Positions 10,241-21,599 of a stretch of 64,000 nucleotides of DNA are shown here, in pieces (positions within the stretch are counted from its first letter, which is position 1; the number at the start of each line of letters is the position of its first letter). The stretch comes from Ovis canadensis (taxonomy: Eukaryota > Chordata > Mammalia > Artiodactyla > Bovidae), in NCBI RefSeq assembly GCF_042477335.2, contig NC_091256.1, positions 48,997,001 to 49,061,000 on the forward strand. The letters are read 5' to 3'. The position numbers and the translations under genes are program-made. The notes under the pieces are model-generated. The model worked only from the letters and a program-made list of their open reading frames with translations. It was not told the DNA's origin and did not search any database.

Positions 10241-12009
10241 TTTTATGTGTTCTTCCCATTTTATTACAGAATATTTAAAAGACTTGTATGAGCTTTGCCT
10301 GTTTTGTTTGTTTTGTTTTGTTTACTATGACTACTAATACAATTTGGTGCCACTGCACTGATTCATGCAAAAGGACTGGCAGTTTTACCCATCAACGATT
10401 TTACACCATAAGTGTATTATTATGAAAATAGTTTTGATCTCATGGATTCCTGACAGGATCTCAGAGGGCCTCCAAGAATCTGCCGATTGCTGATGATGCT
10501 TCTAAAACTTAATTCTGATAGAGTACGATTTGAAACACAGATTACAACAGAGTGATAAGGATGAAAAATCTTAGGCTCTGTGAAGGAGAGCTTAATTCTT
10601 ACTTGGTTTGTGTCAAATGGAATGGAAGAATATTTAATGGAGAATATCTTTGGGTCAGGCTGTACCCTACAGGACAATAATAAAATGAAGGAATTTAATG
10701 AATAATAATCTAATACAAAATAAGAAACCAAATTAAATATTATAAAAGCATTTTGTATCTGAAATGTAAAAAATACATTTGGATTCTGTTCTTATTATTT
10801 CCTTTTTACTCTGAGAATAACTTGATTAGATAATGCCTCACTGGCAAATTTAGGAAAGTTTTTGTAGAGTATATAAGAATGAGAATTCTTTTTTCTAAAA
10901 TTGCATTTTTTTAAATGTTTCAAAGAAATGAAAATCTGCAGCTTCAATTTGTCAGTATTAAATAGAAACTAACCTCAGAATTTGGGGAAATTTTATCCCC
11001 AAAGTAATGTATGAGATAAAGCCAATTTCAGGGCAAATGTAGATATTTTGCTAAAATAAGTTTGATCAACTGGAAAGGACATTTTTGCACATTGGCACAT
11101 TAAATATTTATCAAGAAAACTTGGTTTTGAAAAGATTTCTCAGATGAACTTTTGTCAGGCAGGTAATCACTTTCTATTTTTTAAAACTTTTACATGTTGT
11201 CATTTCTAAGCACAAAAGTAAAGCCTTTTCCTAATATGTAGAATGTGTTTTGCACTTTGTTTTTAGTTAAAAAGAAAGAAAAAAGTAGGAAAGACCATAG
11301 GAAATTTCTCTTAATGCCATGTTTCCATTTTATACCTTTGGAGATTTTTTAGAGAAAAATACACATTCACTGTAAAAAAAAAAAAAAGACAGGAAACATA
11401 CAAAACAAAATTTTACATAAGAAAATAGGAACAAAAAAGTGGTAAAAAAAATTCTCTCATTGAGTGGTTAATTAAATATTATTAACTCAGTAGGAATGAA
11501 AGTGTGAAAGGGTTTTGTATTTTTTTCCTTATCATTATCTTCAACTAAGCTAGGCAACAGTTTTATTTTCTGTCTCACATTGATACACAGGACAAGACAC
11601 AAAGCTTTTCCATGTTAATCTCACAGCCACTGTGGACTTCAGAACATCCTGCCCCAGGTCCAGTCTTGTGAACAAAACTTGAAGTTCATTGGAGAAAGTA
11701 TTCTCTACAGCTTCACTCTTTCAATATATTCCACTCTTCTCTCACTATGGTCATTGCTAAGGTTCTTCCACCATGTTTTCGTTCTTCTTGCTTGCTTTTT
11801 CTCCGTATAGAAAAGTTAACATTATCTAAGTGTTTTCCTTATGTCTTTAGAATTTTTTGAGCATAATTTTAATGTCTACATATTACACCATCTGTTGCAT
11901 GATTATTCCATCACTCTCCATTCTTCTTATATTTAGTTTTAATAAACCTGACTTTCAGATATCAGATTTTTTTGAAGCATGTACATTCAATGTGCATTAC
12001 TCCTCCCCT
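10241..12009. other. Unassigned AT-rich DNA
   Basis: About 1.8 kb without a gene or a repeat I can name. Short poly-A runs (for example near 11375) may mark ends of old retroposons. The open frame at 10420-10731 on the minus strand has no recognisable domain. Confidence 0.5.
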
Positions 12010-13067
12010 CACACGCTAGTAAAGTAATGCTCAAAATTCTCCAAGCCAGGCTTCAGCAATACAGGAACCGTAAACTTCCTGATGTTCAAGCTGGTTTTAG
12101 AAAAGGCAGAGGAACCAGAGATCAAATAGCCAACATCCGCTGGATCATCGAAAAAGCAAGAGATTTCCAGAAAAACATCTATCTCTGCTTTATTGACTAT
12201 GCCAAAGCCTTTGACTGTGTGGATCACAATAAACTGTGGAAAATTCTGAGAGAGATGGGAATACCAGACCACCTGACCTGCCTCTTGAGAAACCTATATG
12301 CAGGTCAGGAAGCAACAGTTAGAACTGGACATGGAACAACAGACTGGTTCCAAAGAGGAAAAGGAGTATGTCAAGGCTATATATTGTCACCCTGCTTATT
12401 TAACTTCTATGCAGAGTATATCATGAGAAACGCTAGGCTAGAAGAAACACAAGCTGGAATCAAGATCGCTGGGAGAAATATCAATAACCTCAGATATGCA
12501 GATGACACCACCCTTATGGCAGAAAGTAAAGAGGAGCTAAAAAGCCTCTTGATGAAAGTGAAAGAGGAGAGCAACAAAGTTGGCTTAAAGCTCAACATTC
12601 AGAAAATGAAGATCATGGCATCTGGTCCCATCACTTCAGGGGAAATAGATGGGAAAATAGTGGAAACAGTGTCAGACTTTGTTTTTTCGGGCTCCAAAAT
12701 CACTGCAGATGGTGACTGCAGCCATGAAATTAAAAGATGCTTACTCCTTGGAAGAAAAGTTATGACCAACCTAGATAGTATATTCAAAAGCAGAGACATT
12801 ACTTTGCCGACAAGGACTGTGAAGAAGGCTGAGTGCCAAAGAATTGATGCTTTTGAACTGTGGTGTTGGAGAAGACTCTTGAGAGTCCCTTGGACTGCAA
12901 GGAGATCCAACCAGTCCATTCTAAAGGATATCAGCCCTGGGTGTTCTTTGGAAGGAATGATGCTAAAGCTGAAACCCCAGTACTTTGGCCACCTCATGCG
13001 AAGAGTCGACTCACTGGAAAAGACTCTGATGCCAGGAGGGATTGGGGGCAGGAGGAGAAGGGGATGA
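11979..13067 (+). pseudogene. BovB RT and C-terminal domain, 362-codon open frame
   Basis: The first dozen residues come from flanking DNA and the rest is BovB polymerase. 'DYAKAFD' is at about residues 73-79 and 'YADD' at about 173-176, so both catalytic motifs survive. The B-like motif reads 'VCQGYILSP' where other copies have 'VRQGCILSP'. About 57 bp encoding the conserved 'LVKAMVFPVVMYGCESW' part of the C-terminal region is deleted in frame ('LPTRTVKKAE'), which explains why the frame stays open. It lacks the endonuclease and half of the RT N-terminus. A functional enzyme is unlikely. Confidence 0.9.
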
Positions 13068-13223
13068 CAGAGGATGAGATGGCTGGATGGCATCACCCAC
13101 TCGATGGACATGAGTTTGAGTGAACTGCGGGAGTTGGTGATGGACAGGGAGGCCTGACATGCTGCGATTCATGGGATTGCAAAGAATCGGACATAACTGA
13201 GTGACTGAACTGAACTGAACTGA
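12010..13223 (+). mobile_element. BovB LINE copy 3
   Basis: A 5'-truncated BovB entering at 'ctcacacgctagtaaagtaa' within the RT and ending 'ctgaactgaactgaactga'. It is comparatively well preserved and carries the longest RT frame of the window (see next entry). No convincing target duplication was found. Confidence 0.93.
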
Positions 13224-13445
13224 GTAGTGTTTCGAGAGTTTTAGCTGTTACCTAAGAAAGAATTTAGTAACAAAAAGGAGAAGTTAAAAAACTCCTTTTT
13301 GATTGCATCAAAAAATAAACAAAGTATTTAGGAATAAACCAGACCAATGAGGTAAAAGACTCATATGCTGAGAACTACAAAATATTGATAAAGGAAACTG
13401 AAGTTGTTTCAAAGAAATAGAAAGATACCCCATGCTCTTAGATCG

Positions 13446-13552
13446 GTGGGAACTTATATACACCCGTGCTGGATTCATGTTGATGTATGGCAAAACCAAT
13501 ACAGTATTGTAAAGTAAAAAATCAAAAAGAAAAAACAGAAAGAAAAAAAAAA
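13446..13552 (+). mobile_element. L1_BT 3' end, short insertion
   Basis: The segment from 'tgggaacttatatacacccg' through 'gatgtatggcaaaaccaata' to an A-rich tail is the ruminant L1 3' terminus. It interrupts the 'aaagata...gaattaatattgt' text of the older L1. It is severely 5'-truncated. Confidence 0.85.
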
Positions 13553-14591
13553 GAATTAATATTGTCAAAATTGCTGTACTACTCAAAGCAATCTACAGAT
13601 TATTGAAATCCCTATCAAACTACCCATGACATTTTTCACAGAACTAAAACAAATAATCCTAACATTAATATAGAATCATAAAAGCTCCAGAATTGCCAAA
13701 GCAATCCTAAGGATAAAGAACAAAGTTGGAGGCATAACCCTCCCAGAATTCACACAATACTACAAAGCCACAGTGATTAAAACATGATGGTATTGGCACA
13801 AACACAGACATATTGATCAATGGAAAAGAACAGAGAACCCAGAAATAAACTCACACAACTATGGTCAATTTTCATGAAAGGAGGTGAGAATATACAATGT
13901 ACAATAAGAGTCTCATCAGCAAATGGTGTTGGGAAAGCTGGACAGCCTCATGTAAATCAGTGAAATTAGAACACTTCTTCACACCATACACAAAAATAAA
14001 CCCAAAATGACTAAAGACTTAAATATAAGATATGATACCATAAAACTAGAAGAGAATATATGCAAATATTTCAAACTTAGAAGCTTTTGCATGAAAAGGA
14101 AACCATAAACAAAATGAAAAGACAACCTATGGAATGGGGGAAATTTTGCAAATAATGCAACCAACCAGGGCTTAATTTCCAAAACAGACAGCTCACAGAA
14201 CTCAGTATCAAACAAAATAAAACAACCCCCTACAAAAATGAAAGAATATCTAAATAGACATTTCTCCAAAGAAGACATACAAGTGGCCAATAGGTACATG
14301 ATAAGATGCTCAATATTGCTAATTATTAGAAAAATGTAAATCAAAACTACAGTGAGGTTCAAATGGCCATCATTAAAAGCTCTACAAATAATAAATTCTG
14401 GGGAAGGTACAGAGAAAAGGGAACACTCTTTCATTATTGCTGGGAATGTAAATTGGTGCAATCACTATGGAAAACAGTATGGATATTCCATAAGAAACTA
14501 AAAATAAAGTTATAATATGAGCCAGTAATCCTATTTCTGGGCATACATCCAGAGAAAACTATATCATCATGTATCATTCAAAGAGATACAC

Positions 14592-15250
14592 AAGGGACTT
14601 CCCTGATGATCCAGTGGCTAAGACTCCACGCTCCCAATGCAGGGGGCCCAGGTTCGATCTCTGGTCAGGGAGTTCAGTTCAGTTCAGTCGCTCTGTCATG
14701 TCCTACTGTTTGTGACCCCATGGACGGCAGTACACCAGGCTTCCCTGACCATCACCAACTCCTGGAGCTTGCTCAAATTCATGTCCATTGAGTTGGTGAT
14801 GCCATCCAACCATCTCATCCTCTGTGGACCCCTTCTCCTCCCACCTTCAATCTTTCCTAGCATCAGGATCTTTTCACATGAGTCAGTTCTTCCCATCAGG
14901 GGGCCAAAGTATTGGGGTTTCAGCTTCAACATCATTCCTTCCAATGAGTATTCAGGACTGGTTTCCTTTAGGATGGACTGGTTGGATCTCTTTGCAGTCC
15001 AAGGGACTCTCAAGAGTTTTCTTCAACACCACAGTTCAAAAGCATCAATTCTTCAGTGCTCAGCTTTCTTTATAACCCGACTCTCACATCCATACTTGAC
15101 TACTGGAAAAATCACAGCTTTGACTAGATGGACTAGTCAGGGAACTAGGTCCTAAGTGCTGTAACTAAGAGCTCACATGTTGCAATGAAGATCAAAGATC
15201 TTGTGTGCTCCAATTAAGACCCAGCACAGTCAAATAAATTACAAAATACA
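14592..15250 (+). mobile_element. CHR-type tRNA SINE, split by BovB copy 4
   Basis: The head 'gggacttccctgatgatcca' and 'gttcgatctctggtcaggga' match the tRNA-derived CHR-2 type SINE. The body resumes at 15144 ('actaggtcctaag') and ends in an AAATAAATT tail. Flanks 'agagatacac' (14582-14591) and 'aaagatacac' (15261-15270) look like its target duplication in the old L1. A BovB occupies 14672-15135. Confidence 0.85.
14672..15135 (-). mobile_element. BovB LINE copy 4, 3' end only, inside a SINE
   Basis: Antisense BovB starting 'gttcagttcagttcag', with about 460 bp of the 3' end present. The duplication gtcaggga (14664-14671 and 15136-15143) is taken from the host SINE. The 172- and 105-codon open frames over it are chance and fragment frames. 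Confidence 0.93.
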
Positions 15251-15360
15251 TATTTTTAAGAAAGATACACACACCTGTATGTTCATGGCAGCACTATTTA
15301 CAATAGCCAAGACATGGATGCTACCTAAATGTCTGTGACAGAAAAATAGATAAAGAAGAT

Positions 15361-15573
15361 ATTGTTGTTTTTTAGTCACTAAGTCATGTCCAATTCTTTG
15401 TGACCCCATGGACTGTAGCCCACCAGGCTCCTCTGTCCATGGGATCCTCCAGGCAAAAATACTGGAGTGGGTTGCCATTTCGCCTCCAAGGGATCTTCCC
15501 AACCCAGAGATCACACTTGCATCTCCTCCATTGGCAGGCAGATTCTTTACCACTGAGCAACTTGGGAAGCCCC
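15361..15573 (-). mobile_element. Bov-tA SINE
   Basis: Antisense element from 'attgttgttttttagtcact' to 'aacttgggaagcccc', with 'gtttgtgaccccatgg'-like body text and a decayed tRNA head. It replaces a short piece of the old L1, which continues at 'aagggactactactcagcc'. Confidence 0.88.
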
Positions 15574-15894
15574 AGAAGGGACTACTACTCAGCCATTAAA
15601 AAGAATGAAATAATTCCATTTACAGTAACATGGATGGGCCTAGAGATTATCATGCTAAGTGAATTAAGTCAGAGGGCCAAATATCATATGGTGTCACATA
15701 CATGTGGAAGCTAAAAAATTATACAAATGAACTTATTTACAAAACAGAAACAGACTCACAGAAATAGACTCAATCATAGAAAACAAATGTATAGTCACCA
15801 GAGGGGAAAGGTAGAGGGGATAAATTAGGACTCAAGGATTAGTAGATTCAAACTACCATATACAAAACAGATGAACAGAAAAGTCCTACTGTAT

Positions 15895-16113
15895 GGAAGT
15901 GAAAGTGTTTAGTCTCTTAGTCGTGTCTGACTCTGTGCGATCCCATGGACTGCACAGCCTGCCAGGCTCCTCTGTCCATGGGGATTCTCCAGGCAAGAAT
16001 GCTGGAGTGGTTTGCCATTCCCATCTCCAGGGATCTTCCCGACCCAGGGGTTGAACCTGAGTCTCCTTGCATTGCAGGCAGATTCTTTACCATCTGAGCT
16101 ACCAGGGAAGCCC
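15895..16113 (-). mobile_element. Bov-tA SINE
   Basis: Antisense element from 'ggaagtgaaagtgtttagtc' to 'ctaccagggaagccc', inserted in the 3' UTR of the old L1 between 'cctactgtat' and 'attatattcaatatc'. Confidence 0.9.
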
Positions 16114-16259
16114 ACAAGAAATTATATTCAATATCTTGCAATACACTGTAGTACAAAAAAAAAAATCTGAAAAAATATATAACTGAATCACTTTGCTGTA
16201 CACCAGAAACTAACACAACATTATAAGTCAACTATATTTCATTTTTAAAAGTAAGAGTT

Positions 16260-16680
16260 TAGCTAGTCTTTGTCCCTGGTTCATGGGAGGCAACCTCTAA
16301 ATCCTTGGAATTTCCTGAGTGGTAGGAGTGTCTTTGTTACTCATGGTGGCCACATGGAACTACACTGAATTTATGTTAACAAAGTGACTCATGCTGGCAC
16401 CTGGATAGGTTCTGGCCATGAAAGAAAGACCAACTCTGTTACCAGAGGGTTTCAAAAAGGGAAGTGGGTCTGGAGATCCAGTTTAATAACATGTCCAATG
16501 ATTCAATCAGTCATGCCTACATAACAAAACCCCAATAAAACTCTGAACACAAAAGCTCAGCTGAGTTTGTTGTGATACACATTAACAGAGGGAGATACTT
16601 CTATAGTGTCCAAAGCAATAGAGACTTCAAGAATGATGCACAGTGCAATGTGCCACTCCACTATATTAGATATATTAATT
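16260..16680 (+). repeat. LTR-like interspersed repeat, family unassigned
   Basis: The block with 'ggcaacctctaaatccttgg', 'tttcctgagtggtaggagtg' and 'aaaaccccaataaaactctg' (an AATAAA-bearing segment) resembles a mammalian retroviral-type LTR that I have seen as a dispersed repeat. I cannot assign a family. No coding remnant is present, so at most a solitary LTR is left. Confidence 0.4.
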
Positions 16681-17780
16681 ATGAAGATCTTTGCCCAGCC
16701 CTTGCCAAAAAAAAAAAAAGGATTAAATGAGTGGTAAAAGTGAAAGATAGTTTTTTAAGTGTTGAGCAGTACAGAGGAGGAAAAATTTTCCTCTGCCCAT
16801 CTAGGGTTTTTTTGTCTGGTCTGTTAATTAAATTGGCATAAGACAGATTCACGGAAAAACAAATTTAATTATAAATGTATGGGATCCCCATTAGAAGATG
16901 AGACGCAAGGGCAAGTCAGACAGTTGAGGTTTATTTGTCATCCTGAGCCAAGGACTGAGATAAGGGCTTGGGACTTCAAAGGGGAAGAGGATAGGTTACA
17001 AGACTGTAAGAAGAGCAGATAGTTGATAATTAGATGTTTGCTCTGCCATACAGATATGCCATTCAGATAAAAGTTCTCTCTGGTAATAGCTCTGCCTCTC
17101 AGTGAGGCTCCCTATCTAAATTCTTCTAGGAACTTAAGGGAGAGGAAAGAGAGCTGTGTTTTGTTTTGTTTGAGTCTAATGGGGTGACTTACTTCAGCTC
17201 GAAATAATCCATTGTCAAATGTGGCATATTTGTGGGTCACTTATTCTGCTCCCCTTCTACAGACAACTGAGAATTAAAGGATGGATAGTGTGTGAGTTAA
17301 TTTTCCTAGAATCTCAGCTGAAGGGGACAGGTGAGTGGTACAGTGACAGAGGGTTAAAAGAGTGGCTTTATATGGAGAGTTGTACATGCCTATATGCTGA
17401 TTGGAAGGCAACAATGGAGAAAGAACATGAAAGAGAGAGGACAGCTGATTAACTTCTCTAAAGAGGGTGTTGGAATATATATATATAATAGAGTTAAGAG
17501 AAAAAAGAAGATAGGACCTCTGAGATAACTGAGCTTTTCTCTAGAAATAGTCTTCAGATTGAGTTTATTCACTGTCATTAAACAGACTACTTAATCCAGA
17601 CTGAAGCATACATACTTCAGTCCTCTGCTACAAGAGTTGCTCCCAGTGAGTTATTGCAGCTGCTCCTGACGCCCTTGCCTCAGTCAGATGAGCTGACCTA
17701 TACATTCTCCTAGGTCTAGAGTCCATCATCACCTCCAGGACGGTTCTTGCCGTTCTCCCTACTAAACTAACTCCTAGTCA
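16681..17780. other. Unassigned, possibly an ancient repeat
   Basis: The segment with 'ctgttaattaaattggcata', 'gtttatttgtcatcctgagc' and 'ctctgcctctcagtgaggct' has the feel of a dispersed repeat, but I cannot name it. A short (TA)n tract lies near 17475. I see no gene. Confidence 0.35.
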
Positions 17781-17781
17781 G

Positions 17782-18620
17782 TAAGCTGGAATCAAGATTG
17801 CCAGGAGAAATATCAATAACCTCAGATATGCAGATAACACCACCCTTATGGCAGAAAGTGAAGAGGAACTCAAAAGGCTCTTGATGAAAGTGAAAGAGGA
17901 GAGTGAAAATGTTGGCTTAAAGCTCAACATTCGGAAAACCAAGATCACGGCATCTTGTCCCATCACTTCATGGGAAATAGATGGGGAAACAGTGGAAACA
18001 GTGTCAGACTTTATTTTTCTGGGCTCCAAAATCACTGCAGATGGTGATTGCAGCCATGAAATTAAAAGACGCTTACTCCTTGGAAGAAAAGTCATGACCA
18101 ACCTAGACAGCATATTGAAAAGCTATTACTTTGAGACATTACTTTGCCAACAAAGGTCCATCTAGTCAAGGCTATGTTTTTTCCAGTGGTCATGTATGGA
18201 TGTGAGAGTTGGACTGTGAAGAAGGCTGAGTGCCGAAGAATTGATGCTTTTGAACTGTGGTGTTGGGGAAGACTCTTGAGAGTCCCTTGGACTGCAAGGA
18301 GATCCAACCAGTCCATTCTGAAGGAGATCAGCCCTGGGATTTCTTTGGAAAGAATGATGCTAAAGCTGAAACTCCAGTACTTCGGCCACCTCATGTGAAG
18401 AGTTGACTCATTGGAAAAGACTCTGACACTGGGAGGGATTGGGGGCAGGAGGAGAAGGGGATGACAGAGGATGACATGGCTGGATGGCATCACTGACTCG
18501 ATGGACGTGAGTCTGAGTGAACTCTGGGAGTTGGTGATGAACAGGGAGGCCTGGCGTGCTGCTATTCATGGGGTTGCAAAGAGTCGGACATGACTGAGCA
18601 ACTGAACTGGACTGAACTGA
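17782..18620 (+). mobile_element. BovB LINE copy 5
   Basis: 5'-truncated just before motif C. The motif reads 'YADN' (GATAAC) in place of YADD. The C-terminal region is open at 17848-18165 and then shifted by an extra piece near 18123-18140. It ends 'gactgaactgaa'. Confidence 0.9.
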
Positions 18621-19059
18621 AGGGCCACCAGGGTATTCCAGTTTCATTTATTTAGAGCATGAAAGGCACTAAAGCCAATTATCCAGTAGAGTCCTGCTTC
18701 CCTCATGAAGATGCATTCCAGTGATTTTTCTAGAGAATGTCACTTCCTCCTTGTGCATGTGCTACCTGGGATAGGAGGCAAGAGGAACTCATTTGTACAA
18801 TAAATGAAGTCATGTTTTAAAGGTCCACTGGAAATATTCTTGAAAAACACTGTGATGAGTTAAGTGCAAGTGAATCAGAAATATAAGGATTGGATTTCCC
18901 TGGAAATACATATGAGCTGAAAAAAACGAAGGGAGGGAAAAATTTCCATCCAACGTCCTTAAGAAAGAACTAGACTGTGCTGCCAAGAAATGACAACCTG
19001 TTTTTCCAACACTCAAATGTCATTTGAATTCTCTGCCTTTCCTTTTCAGGAAGTGAGGG
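18621..19059. other. No gene or nameable repeat seen
   Basis: About 440 bp of unassigned sequence between a BovB and a Bov-tA. Confidence 0.5.
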
Positions 19060-19269
19060 AGTGAAAGTCACTCAGTCGTGTCTGACTCTGCGATTCCATG
19101 GCCTGTTGCCCACCAGGCTCCACGCTGTGGAGCTGTGGAGTTCTCGAGGCAAGAATACTGGAGTAGGTTGCCATTTCCTTCTTCAGGGGATCTTCCTGAC
19201 TCAGGGGTCGAACCTGGGTCTCCTGCATTGCAGGCAGATTCTTTACCATCTGAGCCACCAGGGAAGCCC
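19060..19269 (-). mobile_element. Bov-tA SINE
   Basis: Antisense Bov-tA from 'gtgaaagtcactcagtcgtg' to 'gagccaccagggaagccc'. The tRNA-Glu-derived head is at the right, with the B-box region in reverse complement ('ggtcgaacctgggtctcc'). Confidence 0.92.
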
Positions 19270-19622
19270 AGTCACCTGACAAAAAATGATAGATGCTTTT
19301 CTCCACTCTGAAGTATGACTTTATTAATTCAATTAATAATCCACCCTTTCTTCCCACTACACAGACTAAAGGGACACCTAGAGTCTTACAAGAATAGCTG
19401 ATTAAGCAGTGGGAGACAGAGAGCTCTCATGAAGTACCTAAGGTCACATAAGCCTTTGCTCAGGCTTCTCCTATGGCCCTACGGGATTACAATTCCACTC
19501 AAAGTTAACATGGAGAACTTCCACCCATGAGAAAGCCTACTTTTCTGGAGGTGAAAGTATGGAGAATGAGGTAAGGGGAGCACACATGTGCCCCCTTTGC
19601 CTGCTGGTTCACTTGTACTATT
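19270..19622. other. No gene or nameable repeat seen
   Basis: About 350 bp between two SINEs, with no recognisable content. Confidence 0.45.
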
Positions 19623-19942
19623 GGGCTTCCCTGGTAGCTCAGCTGATAAAGAATCCATCTGCAATACAGGAGAACCTAGTTCAATTCCTGAGTCAGGAAG
19701 TTTCCCTGGAGGAGGGATAGGTTACCCACTCTAGTACCCTTGGGCCTCCCTGGTGACTCAGATGGTAAAGAATCCGCCTGCAATTCGGGAGACCTGGGTT
19801 CGATCCCTGGGTTGGGAAGATCCCCTGGAGGAGAGCATGGCCACCCACTCCAGTATTCTTGGCTGGAGAATTACCATGGACATATAGTCCATGAGGTTGC
19901 AGAGAGTCAGACAACACTGAGCAACTAAGCACAGCACAGCAC
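19623..19942 (+). mobile_element. Composite Bov-tA SINE with two tRNA heads
   Basis: A first unit (19623-19741) with a tRNA-like head stops after 'acccactctagtaccctt'. A complete second unit (19742-19942) then begins with a fresh head carrying 'gggttcgatccctgggttgg' and ends 'aagcacagcacagcac'. It could be a tandem dimer or one SINE inserted into another. No clear duplication decides between them. Confidence 0.88.
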
Positions 19943-20606
19943 ATAATAATAAAATAGTTGCTCCCTAGGCTTGAGTGACTAAGCATATCAGTTAGCTTTG
20001 TGATATATTACACAAAATTCAGTCGCTTAACATTTCTCAAAATCCTATGGTTTGCCCATGAGATCCTCCAGGTCTGGGGCAATCATTTTGCACTTGTTAG
20101 TAGTTGCATTATTCTTGTTTCACAGTATAAACATACTGTGACGGATAGCTTTGTAAACAAACTTTCTATTGAATCTCCTTTCAATCTTTTGAAATGTGAC
20201 TGTTGTGTCACAGGGCATGAACTATTCCAAGGATTTACACTTCTGAATTATGTGTCAGGAAGATCCAAATGTGCATTCCCAGAGGAGGATGACAGGGTCT
20301 GAGTCTAGCCCCACTCGGAATTCTCCTGCGAGGCTGCTGCGAACAGACATGTTGATAAGCAAAAGATAAAATAAAAATGAGGGGGGAATGCTTTACTTTA
20401 ATTTCCATCATTTTGATTATTGGTCAGTTTGAATACTTAAAATATATTTACTGACCTTTCCTTTTTCCATAAATTGTATCCCCATGACCTTTCACTTTTT
20501 GTGTGCTGAAATTTAGTCTTTTTATCACTGTTTTGTAAAACCTCTTTGTATAAGACTACTGAGTCACATTTATCATATCTATGATATATTTTCCCCTATT
20601 CTGTTA
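19943..20606. other. Unassigned DNA
   Basis: About 660 bp. The 100-codon frame at 20000-20302 has no recognisable domain. I cannot support a gene. Confidence 0.45.
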
Positions 20607-21010
20607 TTGGACCATAAAGAAGACTGAGCAACAGAGAACTGATGCTTTTGAACTGTGGTGCTGAAGAAGATTTTTGAAAGTCCATTGAACAGCAAGGAGA
20701 TCAAACCAGTCAATCCTAAAGGAAATCAATCCTGAATGTTCATTGGATGGACTGATGCTGAAGCTGAAACTCCAATACCTTGGCCACCTGATGCGAAGAG
20801 CAGACTCATTGGGAAAGACCCTGATGCTGGGAAAGATTGAGGGCATGAGGAGAAGAGGGCGACAGAGGATGAGATGGTTGGATAGCATCACTGACTAAAT
20901 AGAGTTTGAGCAAACTCCACAAGATGGTGAAGCATGGGGAAGCCTGGAATGCTATAGTCCAAGAGGTCACAAAAAGTCAGACATGGCTGAGCAACTGAAA
21001 AACAACAAAT
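20607..21010 (+). mobile_element. BovB LINE copy 6, 3' end, older type
   Basis: Starts in the C-terminal coding region ('ttggaccataaagaagactg') and ends 'gcaactgaaaaacaacaaat'. The tail is the AAC-rich type, as in copies 1 and 13. It is about 400 bp and well diverged. Confidence 0.88.
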
Positions 21011-21599
21011 AAATACTGTTATTCACATTATGTTTTTGATGGTATTTCAAACTTGCAGGTGCATAAAGCTACCAATATTTTCCCTTTTGATTTTTCCATT
21101 ATTTTTATACTCAGGTCTTTTTTCATTCAGAGGTCAGAAACTTGAGCATTTTTCCTATTACTTTTTAAACATTGACTTCTTTAGTCCAACTTAAATTCCT
21201 TTTGCTATACAGTGTAAATTTAAACCCCAAACTAATTTCTCCTGAATAACTCATTTTCCCTGCACTCTCTTTTGACTAATTCATATATTCTTCAGGATCT
21301 TATGATGCATCCTGTATCACAGACTAAACTCTCATATCCATATGTCTACATCTCTACTAGAACATCTGCATAATAAGTATATAAAAGCTAAACTCTTTAT
21401 TTTCTATATCCTCCTTGCTCCGCACTCCCTCCCTAGACTTCTTTTGTTACAGAATGGGATGTCCATCCTTCTATTTTCTCATAATTTCTCTTTTTCTCTC
21501 ACACCTCCACATCCAATCCATCACCTAATACAGACACCCTACTCTGAAAATAAAGTCAGAATCTCACCATTGTTCTTACCTGCACTGCATTAAGCTTGG
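21011..21599. other. AT-rich unassigned DNA
   Basis: I see no gene and no repeat that I can name. Confidence 0.45.

Larger units (their letters stand above)
13285..16257 (+). mobile_element. Old L1 with five nested younger insertions
   Basis: L1 ORF2 text is recognisable from 'gattgcatcaaaaaataaac' through 'gggcatacatccagagaaa' and 'atgttcatggcagcactatt' to 'ctactcagccattaaaaaga'. The L1 3' end 'gctgtacaccagaaactaac' then leads into a short A-rich tail near 16257. Stops are frequent. It is interrupted by an L1_BT end (13446-13552), a CHR-type SINE (14592-15250) that itself carries a BovB, and two Bov-tA SINEs (15361-15573, 15895-16113). Confidence 0.88.

Noticed and set aside
9930..10337. 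135-codon plus-strand frame
   Set aside because: It overlaps the minus-strand hAT transposase signature, which gives a better explanation.
11979..13067. 362-codon open frame as a host gene
   Set aside because: Apart from the first dozen residues from flanking DNA it is BovB polymerase, lacks the endonuclease and N-terminal RT, and has an internal deletion.
14637..15155. 172-codon sense frame
   Set aside because: It lies on the non-coding strand of BovB copy 4 and runs into SINE sequence. It is a shadow frame.
18092..18493. 133-codon minus-strand frame, repeated in similar form at 12599-13111, 44239-44670 and 53343-53645
   Set aside because: The recurrent '[13 protein letters not shown]...FSNESTLRMRWPKYW' protein is the antisense translation of the BovB C-terminal region, so its recurrence reflects the repeat and not a gene family.
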